Assembly (NCBI GenBank): GCA_027483605.1
Contig: JAIXUE010000046.1
Location: 1-56,519, forward strand
DNA: 56,519 bases
Direction of reading: 5' to 3'
Source of the DNA: Cryomorphaceae bacterium
GTDB lineage: Bacteria; Bacteroidota; Bacteroidia; Flavobacteriales_D; Crocinitomicaceae
In this document: in pieces, positions 1 through 10,685 of the stretch
Layout of the letters: every line of letters starts with the position of its first letter
How positions within the stretch are numbered: the first letter of the stretch is position 1
Translations under genes and position numbers: made by a program
Notes under the pieces: generated by a model
Databases searched by the model: none
What the model was told of the DNA's origin: nothing
The model's input: the letters and a program-made list of their open reading frames with translations, nothing else

Positions 1-3000
1 ACTAAAATACTTCCGCCTTCATTGACTTCATTTTCATCTTGTACCCAGCTATTGCTCGGGCCTTGGGCGGTAATGGTGGCGTCTGGCATAAAGAAGTGCA
101 GCACAAAGCGGTTGCTGAGCACACCGCTGTTGGCATAAAATGCATAGGTGTCGTGGATGGTAAAATCCTGCATTGTGCCTTCCTGCTTGTCTTCAAGTAA
201 TATCAAACCTTGTTCCATGATGTATTCTGATAGTTGCAATTGGTACACTTTAGAAGTTGGCAACTCAAGGTAAAGCGGCACAGATATTTTCTTCTTATTG
301 TTCTTCAGGCCGTTCATCACAAGTTTCTTGCCCGAGGCCATTGTATAAATAGATGCTTCACCACTCATGAACATCTTTTCTGAATCAAAGTTATCTACCG
401 AATTTGCCTGAAATTCATTCATGAAAACCAGCATTTGATCATACTTTTGATCATTATTCAGATTGACACGAGCCAATACCGGATAAACGGTTGTGTTCTT
501 TAAACCAGGATTTGTACTTTGATGCGAGAGCATGCTGCGGGTCATGTTTAAGGTTCCTGTCCCTGCTGTCGTCACACGCACCCAAATTGCCTGTAATGGT
601 GCAATGTAACGCACATCTGCATATTCATCTATAGTAACTCCGGCTGTGCTGGTGTATTGGTCGTTATCGCGGTTGCAACTGATCAATGAGTTGATATTTC
701 CACTTGCAAAAGAGCGAATAAAGTAAGTTGGCTCTATGTTAGTAGAGGTAACGGCCTCCCAATCCAAATAGGCCATATAAGGATTTGAAATCAAATGATA
801 ACCTGCAGAGGCACCTGCAGTTCGGGTCATGCCAGTCAATGAAAAATCTGAGGCATACAAGCCATTCGCACCTGTAGCTGTAAAAGTAAACACGTTATTG
901 TCACTTCTGCGATGCACATAACCTGTTCCGGCACTGAGTAATGAAGCATCACTGGTAATATCCGTGTATTGCTTAGTTGTTTCATTGTAGGACCAAACCC
1001 TATTTGAACTTGCGCCATAGTTTCCAAAGCCACTCCGAACAACGCTTGACATCGGAACACCCATATACCAAAAACGCCCATCATTGGTTGCTGTATTCCA
1101 AGTTGAACTATTTCCAGTTAATTGCTTTTCAACATTGTACGTACCCGAACCAGTTATACTCGTTCCCGAAGTCCCCTGTACCAAAGTTGCCCCGTCTTTT
1201 AAAGTCAAGGTGCCATTGTTGGTGAGGGTGCCAGTGACGGTGAGTTGTTGGTTGGCGTTTAAAACGTATTCACCAGCCGTAATTGACAAACTGCCTACAC
1301 GTAAGTGATTTGCAATATTAATTGTGCCACTTGAAGTTCTATTAAGGGAAAACGTGTTGATATTATTAGTTGTTCCCGTAGTTGTTTGATCAAAGAATAA
1401 TGTACCTAAACTACCTGTTCCTGTAATGGTCAAGTTAGATGTAGCAGAACCAACCAAACTATTTGAAGCCGACATTGCAGCAACTGTCCCTACCAACGTA
1501 AGGGTATTTGATCCAATGTTGAGTTTTCCACTGGTTAGAGTGAGTGAACCGTTTATAGTTACTGCATTTCCAAGGGTCAAACTTCCGTTGGCTCGATTGA
1601 TGTTGAGTGTGCCTAGTTGATTGGTAGTTCCCGGTGTGGTTTGATCAAAATAAATAGTTCCAAAATTACCGTTACCTAAAATAGTCAAGTTGGAGGAAGC
1701 ATTCCCCTTAATACTACTTGAGGAATTCATTGTGAGTGTTGAAGCTGTGTTTGCTTTTCCAAAAGTGGCTGTTTTTCCATTCAGATTTAAAATACTTGTG
1801 CCTGCAAACTGAACTGGATCGGCAGTTTCATCAATCAACAAGTTTTGTAGTAAAACGACCTCGCCACCCGTTTTATTAAATCTAACCACATCAATATCTA
1901 AAGGATCATCAGTTGAATTAACCTCTTGAATATTAGAACCATGAAAAAATACTGCACGCCCGTTTGCCGTGAACGTTGCATTATCATACAAGTCACCTTC
2001 AAGAATTAAATCACCACCAGGTGAAGTGGACAGAATGGTTGTTCCTAAGTTATTGTAGTCACCTTTTACCGTTAATGCTGCTGTCATTGGATTTGTTGGC
2101 GGAGTTCCTGGCGTTACCATTGATAATGTCGATCCAGAATTTACGGTCAAATTTCCTCCTATTTGCCTAGCAGTTGCGGTACCATTATTTGCTCCTAAAA
2201 CAAGTATAGTTGAATTTGATATGTCAACATGAAATGGGTAACCTATCCCACTTGTAGCATTCCATTCTGAGCCTCTTCCATAGGTTCCACCAGAATTATA
2301 TTTCAGAGTAGAACCTGAAGCATATATTGGTGCATTGGTATTTACAAATCCTCCAGCATTTATGGTCAAGGTTCCGTTAATTGTAGACGCAGATCCAAAG
2401 TTTACACCGCCAGCAATATTCACATTATTAAACCCAATTGTACCGGAAACTGTACCCGTTCCTGAGAAAGTAAATGTACCTGCTCCGGTCCCAGAAGCTA
2501 ATAATCCTGAGGATTGGGTAATGGACCCATTGTTCGAAACAGTAATCGTATTGCCACTTCCAACTGTAAAAGTACCGGAAGTAAGAATAAGCGTTCCCGC
2601 CAATGATGCACTGCTTGTGAGTGTTACCCCTGCGGCGTTATTAATTGTCAGATTATTCGCCCCTATAAAACCATCACCCGTCGACTGTGCGCTGCTACCA
2701 TTAAATGTATAATTTGCTCCAGTATTGTATGTCCTAGAGCCACTTACTTGAATAGAACCACTAGCACCAGATGTTGAAATACCATCATTATTACTTGTTA
2801 TAAGTCCTGCACCTGAGCTAAGAGTAAACGTACCTGTACTGCCATCTATAACACTAGAGCCTAAACTTAAAATACTCCCATTATTCACTGTAAAATTAAT
2901 GGCATTGGAGATGGTCCCTCCGGATTTTGAATAAGTTTGGGTTCCTGTTTTAGAAAAATTGAAATTCCCTGTTCCGCTTCCACCTTTGGTTAAGGTACCA

Positions 3001-4496
3001 CTCGTCATTGAAAAATCACCAGACAAATTGATTGTTCCTGTATTTGATGCTTGCCTAAAAATGTCAAAGGTACCTGAAGCTAAAGAAAGATTTCCACTGA
3101 TATTTAAAATGCAATTACCCGAAGTACCACTACCAAATGGGGCAAAATAACCACCAGTTATAGACACATTACCAGAAACAGTTGTTGTAAGTGTTGATGA
3201 ATTCGTCAATAATAACATAGATGAAGCACTAGGCGATGCACCAGTGGATTGAACCGTTAAGTTTCCATTTATAGTTGTGAGTCCTCCAAAAGAAAAGGTT
3301 GAAGTTTGGGAAGGACAATTCCAAACTACATGATGGAAAGATTGAATCCCACCTGAGGAGAAAGAAGTCGCAGCTGTTATTCCTGTTACCTCAAAAGTAG
3401 ATCCCGATGACCATGTACAAGTAGGGACAGAGCCACCATTTACCTCGTGGACATATTTACCTCCACTGCTAACCGTAATAGCACCAACATAATTGCTCGT
3501 GGCATGGTTCCTCACCACACTTCCGCTTACTGCCATTGTATTGAATTGAAAATCACCTAAAGCACCAGTCATATCTAATATACCTCCGGACTCAATTACA
3601 ATATTATTGTTGCTTCCCGCTGTGTAATTCTGATTTTGCGAAACGGTATGTCCATTTCTGACCGATATCGTACTGTAAAGCGTGGAGCCAGGTGCTGAAG
3701 ATGCATTAGACCAAGTAGTACCACCATCAGTGCTAATTTCCCAAGTCCCTGAACTACTCCAATTACCGCTAGCTTTTGACCTAAACTGATCTGGTTTTTG
3801 AATCTGAAAGTTATTAAAGAAAATATTGCGTTGACCCTCATTAGTTTGCTGACTGCCTATGAATATCCGAATATTATCAATAGCTGAAGTTGAATTAATA
3901 GTTGCCGTAAATGTACCATCTGCAGTATTTCTGCGCGTCATTGATACCGAGTATTGCGTGCTACTTATGCGTTGTATCGTTACAAGCATAGCAGAAGTTC
4001 CGAAATTACTGGAAACTGTTCCCGTTGATACTCCGTTGTATGAAATCGTTGATGAATTAGTGTTAGTTACCCCAAAAATATTCGTAGAACCGCTCCTAAG
4101 CTCCCAGCCCTTGCTGCCTGAACTACCACAATCCCAGTTCATTGACCAATGAAAAGTCAAAATATCACCAACTGCCAAAGAAGAGCTAAAATTCCTTTCG
4201 GAATAAGCATAATGACCACCATGGCCATACAATCCAAATGCTGTTGTCCCAATACCCGAAGTTCCCATACCATTATTTCCAGGGTTGCCTATGAAATGTC
4301 CAGCATTTGCCCCACCGGAAGAAAGACTCCAAGCTGAAAAACCAGTACCACCATTGGTACCATTTGTCCAACCACCGCTATATGCCGAATTAGTCCCATT
4401 ATCCGTAAGTGTCTGCCCCCATCCACTTCCAATAATCCCAAAGAAAAAAACACAGCAAAACAGTGCGCGGAGAGCGCTTAAAGAATTCGTTTTCAT
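1..4496 (-). CDS. Giant secreted repeat protein, T9SS-type cargo (3' end beyond window)
   Basis: An uninterrupted frame of at least 1498 codons begins at ATG 4496 and runs off the left edge, so no stop is seen. The first 27 residues are a signal peptide (MKTNSLSALRALF, then a hydrophobic stretch and SGWGQ). A beta-sandwich-like region follows (roughly residues 60-230), then a very long Gly/Ser/Thr/Asn-rich region of short strands of the form 'G-T-L-T-I-x-S-G-x-L', as in beta-solenoid or autotransporter-associated strand repeats. Near residues 1130-1320 is the Bacteroidota pattern 'GYHLISNPY', and the visible end (SGVLSNRFVLHFF) is what normally precedes a T9SS C-terminal sorting domain. This suggests export through the outer membrane by T9SS; the sorting domain itself is outside the window. 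The role (adhesin or surface layer) is inferred. A good promoter lies at 4520-4550. Confidence 0.88.
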   Translation of the reverse strand, partial: MKTNSLSALRALFCCVFFFGIIGSGWGQTLTDNGTNSAYSGGWTNGTNGGTGFSAWSLSSGGANAGHFIGNPGNNGMGTSGIGTTAFGLYGHGGHYAYSERNFSSSLAVGDILTFHWSMNWDCGSSGSKGWELRSGSTNIFGVTNTNSSTISYNGVSTGTVSSNFGTSAMLVTIQRISSTQYSVSMTRRNTADGTFTATINSTSAIDNIRIFIGSQQTNEGQRNIFFNNFQIQKPDQFRSKASGNWSSSGTWEISTDGGTTWSNASSAPGSTLYSTISVRNGHTVSQNQNYTAGSNNNIVIESGGILDMTGALGDFQFNTMAVSGSVVRNHATSNYVGAITVSSGGKYVHEVNGGSVPTCTWSSGSTFEVTGITAATSFSSGGIQSFHHVVWNCPSQTSTFSFGGLTTINGNLTVQSTGASPSASSMLLLTNSSTLTTTVSGNVSITGGYFAPFGSGTSGNCILNISGNLSLASGTFDIFRQASNTGTINLSGDFSMTSGTLTKGGSGTGNFNFSKTGTQTYSKSGGTISNAINFTVNNGSILSLGSSVIDGSTGTFTLSSGAGLITSNNDGISTSGASGSIQVSGSRTYNTGANYTFNGSSAQSTGDGFIGANNLTINNAAGVTLTSSASLAGTLILTSGTFTVGSGNTITVSNNGSITQSSGLLASGTGAGTFTFSGTGTVSGTIGFNNVNIAGGVNFGSASTINGTLTINAGGFVNTNAPIYASGSTLKYNSGGTYGRGSEWNATSGIGYPFHVDISNSTILVLGANNGTATARQIGGNLTVNSGSTLSMVTPGTPPTNPMTAALTVKGDYNNLGTTILSTSPGGDLILEGDLYDNATFTANGRAVFFHGSNIQEVNSTDDPLDIDVVRFNKTGGEVVLLQNLLIDETADPVQFAGTSILNLNGKTATFGKANTASTLTMNSSSSIKGNASSNLTILGNGNFGTIYFDQTTPGTTNQLGTLNINRANGSLTLGNAVTINGSLTLTSGKLNIGSNTLTLVGTVAAMSASNSLVGSATSNLTITGTGSLGTLFFDQTTTGTTNNINTFSLNRTSSGTINIANHLRVGSLSITAGEYVLNANQQLTVTGTLTNNGTLTLKDGATLVQGTSGTSITGSGTYNVEKQLTGNSSTWNTATNDGRFWYMGVPMSSVVRSGFGNYGASSNRVWSYNETTKQYTDITSDASLLSAGTGYVHRRSDNNVFTFTATGANGLYASDFSLTGMTRTAGASAGYHLISNPYMAYLDWEAVTSTNIEPTYFIRSFASGNINSLISCNRDNDQYTSTAGVTIDEYADVRYIAPLQAIWVRVTTAGTGTLNMTRSMLSHQSTNPGLKNTTVYPVLARVNLNNDQKYDQMLVFMNEFQANSVDNFDSEKMFMSGEASIYTMASGKKLVMNGLKNNKKKISVPLYLELPTSKVYQLQLSEYIMEQGLILLEDKQEGTMQDFTIHDTYAFYANSGVLSNRFVLHFFMPDATITAQGPSNSWVQDENEVNEGGSIL
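1285..1694 (-). repeat. Tandem protein repeat inside the giant secreted protein
   Basis: Two copies of a segment of about 50 residues with the core 'SNLTI-x-G-x-G' and 'FDQTT-x-GTTN' lie exactly 255 bases (85 codons) apart; the anchors are TCCAACTTG at 1694 and TCTAACTTG at 1439 on the minus strand. The DNA has diverged while the protein pattern is kept, so this is an old duplication within the coding region, not a recent one. Confidence 0.75.
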
Positions 4497-4519
4497 AGCG
4501 TTAACAGGTTTAGTTAGTG

Positions 4520-4550
4520 TAAAAATAACACTCAGGAAATATTTTGCAAA
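4520..4550 (-). promoter_or_regulatory. Promoter of the giant secreted protein
   Basis: On the minus strand TTTG (4547-4550) is followed after 19 bases by TATTTTTA (4520-4527), close to the Bacteroidota consensus TTTG-N19-TAnnTTTG. It leaves a leader of about 20 bases before ATG 4496. The sequence between 4497 and 4604 holds no other gene. Confidence 0.6.
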
Positions 4551-4604
4551 TTTTTGGTGTTATTTTTTTTACATAGCTAAAAACGAAGGAGTTGTTGAAA
4601 TTGT

Positions 4605-6275
<1,671 letters not shown>

Positions 6276-6279
6276 GCCC

Positions 6280-6313
6280 TAAAGTTAAGCAATTCATCTT
6301 TCATCTATCTTTA
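6280..6313. promoter_or_regulatory. Back-to-back -7 boxes between the acyltransferase gene and the 6318 gene
   Basis: The 42-base divergent intergenic region (6276-6317) holds TAACTTTA on the minus strand (6280-6287) and TATCTTTA on the plus strand (6306-6313). Each ends exactly 4 bases before its start codon (ATG 6275 and ATG 6318). Both differ from TAnnTTTG only in the last base. No clear -33 TTTG is visible for either. Confidence 0.5.
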
Positions 6314-6317
6314 CACC

Positions 6318-7520
6318 ATGAAGTTGCTCAAGGAACTTATATGGAGCCTACCCTTATTGCTCGTTCTCTACGCGAGTTATTCCTTAGCGCCCTTTATGGC
6401 CATACCCGCAACCCAAACAGCACAAGTACCTGTTTTTAAAGATCAAGCCTTTTGTTTCTCAGTTCTTCCCTTACAAGTTGTTCAAAGTTGGGTGCTCGAA
6501 CAACAGCTCGAGTCGCAAGATGCAGCAGTTCAAGAAGCACTCAAGCAAATGTCCATGCATTTCAAGACGGAGCGCAATGCCACCCTCGCCGATTTTCATT
6601 TTGACCTACATGGCGCACTGGCTTATTACCTCATTGAGTCTCCTCAAAAACCGTTTTCTTGTATTTTCATTCCTGGCAGCGGACAAAATGAGGGTTGGCT
6701 TTCCACACAGTATTATGGTGTTCAAAAGGGTATTTTTTTCTTCGGAGAACCGCTCAACGAGAAGCAACGTTCATTTTTTGAAAGTAGCGTTTTGAAACTG
6801 CGCTTCAGAACCAAAAATTTTGAAGCCCGAAAACACCACTTTGAACTGAAAGGTCAACCCTACACCTTACTATGGGAAGAACATGCGTTCGCATTGGAAT
6901 TACCCACAGCAGCGAAACAACAAACCACCACATTGCAGCCCAATGGTTTTCATTTGAGTTGTCCGTTGGCACTTAGCAATCTTCCTGCGGCTTTTCAATT
7001 TTTAGAAAGCATCAAAGCAAGTTCACTGAACTACTACGGTGCACAACTCAACAACAAACAAGCGCTAGAACTAGATTTTGAAGCTTTACTCACTTTTGAA
7101 AACCCAAAAGCAAGAGCCGCATTCCTGAAAAGTTGCCAAAACTCTTTCCCTGACTGGCAATGGGCGCCAAACTTTGTGCGAGTCAATGACGCTGTTTATG
7201 CGCTCAAAAAAGAGGGCAATCAACAATTATACATCTGTAGCAAGCCCAAAAAACATATTCAAAATGGCCGTATTGCAAGTCAAGTCAGTACCTTGCCAAT
7301 GGCTTGCTCGGGCAACCCTACCCTACTCACCAAACTAGACAACGCGGGCTGGGCAGCGGCCATTTTAGAGCTATTCCCAATTTACCGCGGCATCTCTGAC
7401 TTTTCGGCACGCACCGCAAACGTAAGTACCACCAACAAAACCATCCGTTGGGAACTCAAAAAAGAATACTTTGCCGCTGGCGAATTCTTAAAACTACTCA
7501 GCACCACAACAGCGCAATAA
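6318..7520 (+). CDS. Membrane-anchored protein of unknown function
   Basis: 400 residues from ATG 6318; a longer in-frame start at 6174 would run through the divergent promoter and the acyltransferase gene, so it was rejected. An N-terminal hydrophobic segment (about residues 5-27, ELIWSLPLLLVLYASYSLAPF) looks like a signal anchor or signal peptide; the rest is soluble, with no lipobox. I recognise no family. The text pattern (many aromatic residues, 'SCIFIPGSGQNEGWL', 'PTLLTKLDNAGW') suggests an envelope protein restricted to related bacteria. It is monocistronic and ends at a bidirectional hairpin terminator shared with the convergent glutamine synthetase gene. Confidence 0.75.
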   Translation: MKLLKELIWSLPLLLVLYASYSLAPFMAIPATQTAQVPVFKDQAFCFSVLPLQVVQSWVLEQQLESQDAAVQEALKQMSMHFKTERNATLADFHFDLHGALAYYLIESPQKPFSCIFIPGSGQNEGWLSTQYYGVQKGIFFFGEPLNEKQRSFFESSVLKLRFRTKNFEARKHHFELKGQPYTLLWEEHAFALELPTAAKQQTTTLQPNGFHLSCPLALSNLPAAFQFLESIKASSLNYYGAQLNNKQALELDFEALLTFENPKARAAFLKSCQNSFPDWQWAPNFVRVNDAVYALKKEGNQQLYICSKPKKHIQNGRIASQVSTLPMACSGNPTLLTKLDNAGWAAAILELFPIYRGISDFSARTANVSTTNKTIRWELKKEYFAAGEFLKLLSTTTAQ

Positions 7521-7524
7521 AAAA

Positions 7525-7544
7525 CCCCGCTGCGAACAACGGGG
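7525..7544. terminator. Hairpin terminator between convergent genes
   Basis: CCCCG (7525-7529) pairs with CGGGG (7540-7544) around a 10-base loop. Read on the minus strand the hairpin is followed by TTTTTT, as expected for ending the glutamine synthetase mRNA; on the plus strand it is followed by the weaker CTTCTTTCT. Confidence 0.65.
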
Positions 7545-7572
7545 CTTCTTTCTATATACAAACTAAACTTAA

Positions 7573-9759
7573 TCAACGGATAAATAGCAACTCTCTAAAC
7601 TTAGGGAGTGGCCAAAGTTCGTCTTCTACTAAAAGCTCAAGCTTATCGGCATGGTAGCGGATTTCATCGAAGTGAACTTTCACTTGATCGCAGTAAGCCA
7701 AGGCTTTTTGCTCAGCGCTTTCCAATTTGTTCGCCAACTTACGCTGTGCGAGCATGGCATCAGAAGCTTCTTTCATTTTATTGATGTGCATCGATACTTT
7801 CTCAAGCAATTCAATTTGCGCTTTGGCAGCTGATCTACCAGCTTTATCACCAAGTACACTAATGAGGCCTTGTACGTTCTGCAACAATTTGTTTTGGTAC
7901 TCTACTGCAGCCGGAATGAAATTGTTTTGAACGAGGTCACCCATGAGGCGAGACTCAATTTGAATTTTGAGGATGTAGTTCTCAAATTCGATTTCAGCAC
8001 GCGCTTCTAATTCACGAGGCGTGAGTACTTCCATTTCAGAGAAGAGTTTGACAACATTTTTATCGTGCCAAACCTTGAGTGCACGTGGGGTGTCTTTGAG
8101 GTTAGAAAGACCGCGTTTCTCGGCTTCTTTGACCCATTCGTCGCCGTAGCCATTGCCTTCAAAACGGATCTTTTTAGACGCCTTGATCATGACTTGCAAT
8201 TCTTTGAGGATAGCTTCGTCTTTGGTTTCGCCTTTTTCGATGCGTTTGTCCACGGCTATTTTAAAGATGCGCAATTGCTTGGCCATAATGGTGTTCAAGA
8301 CAATCATGGCAGAACCACAGTTGGCAGAAGAACCTACCGCGCGGAACTCAAATTTGTTGCCGGTGAAAGCAAATGGAGAGGTACGGTTGCGATCGGTGTT
8401 GTCTAGTAAGATTTGCGGAATTTTTCCGATGTTGAGTTTGAGTTCCGTTTTGTCTTGCGGCGTCATTTTACCCGCCTTGATGTTTTTCTCTAAATCGTCG
8501 AGCAATTGTGACAACTGCGTACCGATGAATGCAGAGATGATCGCTGGCGGCGCTTCATTGGCACCCAAACGGTGGTCGTTACCTGCTGAGGCTATAGCCG
8601 CACGGAGTAAGTCGGCGTTTTCATGGATCGCCATGATGGTATTGACAAAGAAAGTCAAGAACTGCAAATTCGATTTCGGGTTTTTACCTGGCGCCAAAAG
8701 ATTCACGCCTGTATTGGTGCTCAAAGACCAGTTGTTGTGCTTGCCTGAACCGTTTACGCCGGCAAAAGGCTTCTCGTGTAAAAGGACACGGAAGTTGTGC
8801 TTGCGCGCAGTTTTCTCCATGATATCCATGAGCAAGAGGTTGTGGTCATTGGCCAAGTTACACTCTTCAAAGATTGGTGCACATTCAAATTGGTTTGGCG
8901 CTACTTCGTTGTGACGCGTTGTAACCGGGATGCCTAATAACAAAGACTCCACTTCGAACTCTCGCATAAATGCGTTAACGCGCTCAGGAATAGAACCAAA
9001 GTAGTGGTCTTCTAATTGCTGACCTTTAGCAGGTGCGTGTCCAAAGAGTGCACGGCCAGTGAGCATGAGGTCTGGACGGGCGTTGAACAACGCGGAGTCA
9101 ATTAAGAAGTATTCTTGTTCCCAACCTAAAGTAGCATTTACCTTAGTGACGTTTTTATCGAAATACTGACAAACTTCTACAGCTGCTTGATCAATGGCAT
9201 GAAGCGCTTTGAGCAAAGGCATTTTGTAATCCAAAGACTCACCAGTGTAAGAAATAAAGATGGTAGGAATACAAAGTGTTTTGCCGATGACAAAAGCTGG
9301 TGAAGACGGGTCCCAAGCGGTGTAGCCACGTGCTTCAAAAGTGTTGCGGATACCACCGTTCGGAAAAGAAGAAGCGTCTGGTTCTTGCTGAACAAGTAGG
9401 TCGCCATCAAATCGCTCAATCGCTTTACCCGGGCCAATTGGCTTGAGAAAAGCATCGTGTTTTTCGGCGGTAGTGCCGGTCAGTGGCTGAAACCAGTGCG
9501 TATAGTGTGTGGCACCTTTAGAAATAGCCCAGTCTTTCATGGCGCTCGCTACCTGATCTGCATATTTGCGATCCAAGCGCGTCCCATTCTGAATGGCTTC
9601 TGTCATGAATTTATAGGTTTCTGACGGAAGGTATTCACGCATGATATCTTGGTGAAATACGTTCTGACCGAAAAGATCCGAAAGTTTGCCATTGTAGTCA
9701 ATGTGCTGAGGCACGCGGTGCAGGACGTCTTGATACGCTTTTAATCTTTTTGTTGCCAT
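7573..9759 (-). CDS. glnA: Glutamine synthetase type III
   Basis: 728 residues, the usual length of GSIII (GlnN type), which makes glutamine from glutamate, ammonia and ATP and forms large dodecamers in the cytoplasm. The conserved GSIII segments are present: an N-terminal region with 'HYTHWFQPLTGTTAEKHD', 'EVAPNQFECAPIFEE', 'HNNWSLSTNTG' and 'NRTSPFAFTGNKFEFRA', plus the GSIII-specific C-terminal helical extension. The ATG at 9759 was chosen over 9807 because a near-perfect promoter lies between them (9776-9808), so 9807 would not be on the mRNA. It is transcribed alone. Confidence 0.95.
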   Translation of the reverse strand: MATKRLKAYQDVLHRVPQHIDYNGKLSDLFGQNVFHQDIMREYLPSETYKFMTEAIQNGTRLDRKYADQVASAMKDWAISKGATHYTHWFQPLTGTTAEKHDAFLKPIGPGKAIERFDGDLLVQQEPDASSFPNGGIRNTFEARGYTAWDPSSPAFVIGKTLCIPTIFISYTGESLDYKMPLLKALHAIDQAAVEVCQYFDKNVTKVNATLGWEQEYFLIDSALFNARPDLMLTGRALFGHAPAKGQQLEDHYFGSIPERVNAFMREFEVESLLLGIPVTTRHNEVAPNQFECAPIFEECNLANDHNLLLMDIMEKTARKHNFRVLLHEKPFAGVNGSGKHNNWSLSTNTGVNLLAPGKNPKSNLQFLTFFVNTIMAIHENADLLRAAIASAGNDHRLGANEAPPAIISAFIGTQLSQLLDDLEKNIKAGKMTPQDKTELKLNIGKIPQILLDNTDRNRTSPFAFTGNKFEFRAVGSSANCGSAMIVLNTIMAKQLRIFKIAVDKRIEKGETKDEAILKELQVMIKASKKIRFEGNGYGDEWVKEAEKRGLSNLKDTPRALKVWHDKNVVKLFSEMEVLTPRELEARAEIEFENYILKIQIESRLMGDLVQNNFIPAAVEYQNKLLQNVQGLISVLGDKAGRSAAKAQIELLEKVSMHINKMKEASDAMLAQRKLANKLESAEQKALAYCDQVKVHFDEIRYHADKLELLVEDELWPLPKFRELLFIR

Positions 9760-9775
9760 TTTTGTAAATTTTTGA

Positions 9776-9808
9776 CAAAGGTATCTAATTTTTAGGGGGT
9801 CTAACAAA
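9776..9808 (-). promoter_or_regulatory. Promoter of glutamine synthetase
   Basis: On the minus strand TTTG (9805-9808), 21 bases, then TACCTTTG (9776-9783), an exact TAnnTTTG. The leader to ATG 9759 is short and A-rich, with no Shine-Dalgarno. This promoter decides the start codon. Confidence 0.75.
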
Positions 9809-9896
9809 ATTTTACCTCATTTTTTCAACACTACCCCCTCTTTTTTAACATTAAATTAAAAAATCATGAATTTTTATGCAATTCTGAAACTTTCCC

Positions 9897-9904
9897 CAAT
9901 TTTG
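9897..9904 (+). promoter_or_regulatory. Possible -7 box 4 bases from the Nudix start
   Basis: CAATTTTG matches TAnnTTTG at 7 of 8 positions counting the free bases, and ends 4 bases before ATG 9909. No -33 element is clear. Confidence 0.35.
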
Positions 9905-9908
9905 TAAC

Positions 9909-10526
9909 ATGACAAAAGAATGGTTGCTCCGTTGCTTTGAAAAAGAACTGCCCGGCGAAGCAGCCCATGCCCCCTACATGCGTTATCGCCAACAATTTGA
10001 AAAAAGCTACGCCAAAAAACAAAGACGCCCCGCAGCAGTTGCCATTCATTTGTATCTCAAAAATGCAGCGTGGCATTTCATTTTAATCGAGCGCAGTACT
10101 TACAACGGCCAACACAGCGGTCAAATGGCCTTTCCTGGCGGCAAACCCGACCCCACCGACCCGCACCTCGAATACACCGCCCGCAGAGAATCACTAGAAG
10201 AAATTGGCATTACAATAAATCAAGGACAACACATTGGCACCCTTTCGAACGTTTGGATCCCGGTTTCAGGTTTTGAAGTCAGCCCTTATGTTTTTCTCCA
10301 CGATGAAACCCCACTCCTCCAACCCGACCCGAGAGAAGTACAGCACATTGAAGAAGTCGCGCTACAAGATTTATTATCCGATTCAAGCCTTACCCTAAAA
10401 GATATTGAAATTTCAGGCGGGCAAGTATTGGAAGCCCACCCCTGCTTTTTGTTGAACAACAAAATTGTATGGGGTGCTACAGCTTTAATGTTGAATGAGG
10501 TGCGGATGCTGTTGGGAGAGTCATAA
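9909..10526 (+). CDS. Nudix hydrolase, CoA pyrophosphatase-like
   Basis: 205 residues. The Nudix box runs through 'GGKPDPTD', 'EYTARRESLEEIGI' (about residues 75-100) with the metal-binding REx2EE, and is preceded by 'HSGQMAFPGG', the form typical of the NudL/UPF0035 group that cleaves coenzyme A and its esters to 3',5'-ADP and phosphopantetheine. The substrate is inferred from that subgroup resemblance. Cytoplasmic, single gene, ended by a strong hairpin. Confidence 0.88.
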   Translation: MTKEWLLRCFEKELPGEAAHAPYMRYRQQFEKSYAKKQRRPAAVAIHLYLKNAAWHFILIERSTYNGQHSGQMAFPGGKPDPTDPHLEYTARRESLEEIGITINQGQHIGTLSNVWIPVSGFEVSPYVFLHDETPLLQPDPREVQHIEEVALQDLLSDSSLTLKDIEISGGQVLEAHPCFLLNNKIVWGATALMLNEVRMLLGES

Positions 10527-10542
10527 AACCCCTAAAAAACAA

Positions 10543-10573
10543 AAAGAGGAACAAACGCTATTTGTTCCTCTTT
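10543..10573. terminator. Strong bidirectional hairpin terminator
   Basis: A perfect 13-base stem (10543-10555 pairs with 10561-10573) with loop CGCTA separates the convergent Nudix and mnmD genes. On the plus strand it ends in TTT, on the minus strand the stem runs into TTTTTGTTTTTTAGGGG, so it can end both transcripts. The sequence from 10574 to 10685 shows nothing else recognisable. Confidence 0.8.
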
Positions 10574-10685
10574 CTGCTAAACCATGCTAAAACTATAAAA
10601 CTAAAACTACAACTATGAACTGTAATTCTGATGCAAATTTACGGCAGCAATTCGGATCTGCAAACTTTTGAATGTAAAATATTTG

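Noticed and set aside
836..4337. Many small plus- and minus-strand frames such as 2335-2712 (+) and 3596-3841 (-)
   Set aside because: They lie in other frames of the giant minus-strand gene and show only its reversed repeat composition (Val/Pro/Leu-rich), with no family resemblance.
9760..9807. Upstream start codons of glnA (9807), the lipid A deacylase-like gene (24723), TauE/SafE (32936) and cyclophilin (45601)
   Set aside because: In each case the longer start lies in or before a -7 box, so it would not be on the mRNA.
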